A DNA stretch of 64,000 bases, taken from NCBI RefSeq assembly GCF_003160695.1, contig NZ_QGDD01000001.1, forward strand, positions 962,187 to 1,026,186. The letters are read 5' to 3'. The notes below the pieces were generated by a model. The model saw nothing but the letters and a program-made list of their open reading frames with translations. It did not search any database and was not told the DNA's origin. Below, piece after piece: positions 62,436 to 64,000 of the stretch (positions are counted from its first letter, which is position 1; the number at the start of each line of letters is the position of its first letter). The stretch is from Nocardioides silvaticus (GTDB lineage: Bacteria; Actinomycetota; Actinomycetes; Propionibacteriales; Nocardioidaceae). The position numbers were made by a program, and so were the translations under genes.

Positions 62436-63332
62436 ATGGCCCATGCAACGCGATCGGTTGGTGGAGCGCGACTGGGGATCCGACTCGATGGGTGGGTCCT
62501 CCAGGACGGCAACTACACCGACTTCGCAGTCGGCGAGACGCGGCAGTTCGCCCTGGAGTTCGGGTACGTCAGGCACGAACGCCTGCAGCCGACGACCGGA
62601 CCTGAGTTGTCGTGCGAGGCAGTGAACGACGACGCTCTCTATCGCGTCCGCGCCGATCTTGTGCGCGCCGCAAAGGAGCCGATGGAGGACTGCTTCATCC
62701 TCGACTTCGGACTGCTGGCGTACAAGGAGTGGATGGTCCTGGACGACCTGGAGCCTCCGAAAGCGGGCTCGAGGTTGGGCGGTCAGATCTACCTGAACGT
62801 CGACTACTTCGCCTACATGGACGAGCTTTCGAAACGCCACGGCATGCCTGCGCTGATCTACACGTGGCGGATCGACGAGATCCGCTTGGAGACCTCTCCC
62901 ACCATCAAGGTCGAGCACGGGCATCCGCTCTACGTCGGGCCCGATGAAGGCCCGATCAAGGTCCGAGACCCTGACCGGCGACGCTGGCGGAATCTGGATG
63001 CCACCGACGCCTGGGCCGACGAGGACAGCTACACCCTGCGATGCACCTTGCTCGAAGCGGACGCGGTCCAGTCCACAGCCCGTGCAATCCTTCCGAGCAT
63101 GGTTGGCAACAGGTGGACCCCGGCCCCCGGTACGGGTGCGGAGAACCCCGTCGACGCACAGGAGCTCGTCGGACTCACGGTCGACGAAGCCAAGAATCGC
63201 GCCGACGAATTGAGCTACTCCGTCAGGGTGATCTGGCCACACACCAGGGCCGTGACCGCTGACTACAGCTCGAAGCGGGTCAACCTCGGCGTGAACTCAC
63301 ACGGGGTGGTGGTCTCCGCCGACGTCGGGTGA
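62436..63332 (+). CDS. Hypothetical protein with I78/I13-like inhibitor tail
   Basis: 298 residues. Residues 1-235 are not recognised (LGIRLDGWVLQDGNYTDFAV; several Asp/Glu-rich segments). The last ~55 residues (ELVGLTVDEAKNRADELSYS, VTADYSSKRVNL, then VVVSADVG) match the layout of small potato-inhibitor-I/I78 peptidase inhibitors: an LVG start, one helix, then the DYxxxRVNL strand. Codon use is visibly less GC-biased than upstream genes. No signal peptide. May be recently acquired; an IS end lies 540 bp further on. Confidence 0.6.
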   Translation: MAHATRSVGGARLGIRLDGWVLQDGNYTDFAVGETRQFALEFGYVRHERLQPTTGPELSCEAVNDDALYRVRADLVRAAKEPMEDCFILDFGLLAYKEWMVLDDLEPPKAGSRLGGQIYLNVDYFAYMDELSKRHGMPALIYTWRIDEIRLETSPTIKVEHGHPLYVGPDEGPIKVRDPDRRRWRNLDATDAWADEDSYTLRCTLLEADAVQSTARAILPSMVGNRWTPAPGTGAENPVDAQELVGLTVDEAKNRADELSYSVRVIWPHTRAVTADYSSKRVNLGVNSHGVVVSADVG

Positions 63333-63379
63333 TCGTGCGCTACCGCGCCGTGGGCCTGCGGCACAAGCTGACGTCTGGG

Positions 63380-63778
63380 TCAACGGCAGCCTCGCGTCGG
63401 CATTCGCTCAGGTGCGACCGTGAAGCGAACCTCGGCGCCTCCATCCGCGATGAAGATCGCGTCGGTCGAGTTCAACGCAACGAAGGTCCCAGTCGGTGTG
63501 AAGCGACGGGGCACTCCTCCGCCGTAGCCGAAGTAGGTGCGTTGGGTGACCCACCTCGTGTCGCCAACCTGAATTGGCTCGACGTAGCAATGGCCCACAT
63601 CGAGCGTGACTCGCCGTCCGTCGGCAGCGGCGACAGACGGCTGCCTGACGGAATCTGCGGGGAGGGCCGGCACGGAAGAGGGCGCACCTCCGCCTCGGGA
63701 ACGCTCGACATCGTTCGGCGAGCACCCGAGCAGCAGAGAGCCAGCGATCGCTAGGAGCACCGGCGCTTGTCCACGCAT
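63380..63778 (-). CDS. Hypothetical lipoprotein
   Basis: 132 residues. Signal peptide with lipobox SLLLGC (C19), a short linker, then a beta-rich domain (RRVTLDVGHCYVEPIQVGDT, FTPTGTFVALNSTDAIFI) with a Cys pair. Family not recognised. Convergent with the previous gene. Lower-GC codon use, as for that gene. Confidence 0.65.
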   Translation of the reverse strand: MRGQAPVLLAIAGSLLLGCSPNDVERSRGGGAPSSVPALPADSVRQPSVAAADGRRVTLDVGHCYVEPIQVGDTRWVTQRTYFGYGGGVPRRFTPTGTFVALNSTDAIFIADGGAEVRFTVAPERMPTRGCR

Positions 63779-63873
63779 GACTGGATGACGACCACGTGGC
63801 GCGGGAGGTTCCGTCGGCGACGGGCTCGACCGCCCACAGCCGGCAGTAGCGGAGAAAATCGCGAGACGGCCTA

Positions 63874-64000
63874 TGAACCGTTACGGGTTTGATGCCGCTC
63901 CTGTTTGAGTCCAGGAGGATGAGCACATGCCCAAGAAGATCGATGCCGCGGTCAAGGAACGCGCGCTGAGGATGTTCGCCGACCATCGGCGGGACTATCC
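63874..64000 (+). mobile_element. IS3-type element, left end (partial)
   Basis: The likely terminal inverted repeat starts TGAACCGTTACGGGTTTGAT at about 63874, and an orfA start follows at 63927. The element runs off the window, so the right end and any target duplication cannot be checked. Confidence 0.65.
63927..64000 (+). CDS. IS3-family transposase OrfA, N-terminal fragment
   Basis: 24 codons visible: MPKKIDAAVKERALRMFADH, the typical beginning of the helix-turn-helix OrfA of IS3-family elements. AGGAGG lies 8 bases upstream of the ATG. Truncated by the window edge. Confidence 0.75.
   Translation, partial: MPKKIDAAVKERALRMFADHRRDY

Noticed and set aside
63178..63332. C-terminal domain of the 298-residue protein considered as PASTA
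   Set aside because: The LVGLT...DYxxxRVNL pattern with a single helix fits small peptidase-inhibitor folds better than PASTA, and there is only one unit and no kinase or PBP domain.

Overview
High-GC actinobacterial chromosome (roughly 70% GC by eye, many GTG starts, 1-4 bp start/stop overlaps), most like Nocardioides or another Nocardioidaceae member. Evidence: a mycothiol gene (mshA), Ku, the actinobacterial trio XRE regulator / HbhA-like / DUF2516, the folP2-gpgS pair known from mycobacteria, the rhodanese-DUF1416-thioredoxin-DUF4395 sulfur module, and intergenic repeats of the 'GGTCGTCGAG' type. The taxonomic call is an inference from gene content and style; no 16S gene is present. No tRNA, rRNA or CRISPR array was recognised.

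Layout. 1-5.6 kb: housekeeping (YbjN-like end, mshA, an SDR, an aspartate/glutamate racemase, typA). 5.6-6.8 kb: one AbiEi/DUF559-type gene framed by 60-bp inverted repeats. 6.85-14 kb: a complete beta-glucoside-type sugar uptake locus (ABC ATPase, lipoprotein binding protein, two permeases, GH1 beta-glucosidase, LacI regulator) with two identical 14-bp operators in the divergent promoter. 14-18.1 kb: rhomboid protease, a gpgS-folP2-LigB-like operon and an amidase lipoprotein. 18.3-23.4 kb: start of the surface-polysaccharide functions (phosphoglycosyltransferase, galE, rmlA, rmlB, cupin). 23.5-25 kb: DUF2516, HbhA-like and XRE trio. 25.1-31.1 kb: sulfate activation (a three-domain APS-kinase fusion protein, TauE exporter, cysD, cysN), interrupted by a truncated DUF4143 gene. 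31.2-41.1 kb: YgfZ, Fur-family regulator, nitrobindin, DsrE, three SGNH lipoproteins, a glycosyltransferase, a DUF849 enzyme, Dtd, and a sulfurtransferase operon headed by a cysteine-containing leader peptide. 41.1-59.6 kb: the main exopolysaccharide/glycoconjugate cluster (DUF4012, BY-kinase, transferases, sugar O-methyltransferase, sulfotransferase, acetyltransferases, flippase, and an ACP/ketoreductase/acyltransferase/AMP-ligase set). 59.6-64 kb: TrmO, a PLP enzyme, Ku, small proteins, a lower-GC accessory patch and the left end of an IS3-type element.

How the genes may fit together (inference). CysD/CysN make APS and the kinase domain of the fusion protein makes PAPS; the only obvious PAPS user in the window is the sulfotransferase inside the polysaccharide cluster. 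The fusion protein also carries a low-molecular-weight tyrosine phosphatase, the class that usually partners BY-kinases, and a BY-kinase lies in the same cluster. RmlA/RmlB/GalE supply nucleotide sugars, the phosphoglycosyltransferase starts the lipid-linked chain, the transferases extend and decorate it, and the flippase exports it. The ACP-based set could add an acyl group. The likely product is a sulfated, O-methylated, O-acetylated and possibly lipid-acylated surface glycan. No Wzy-type polymerase or complete rmlC/rmlD was found here.
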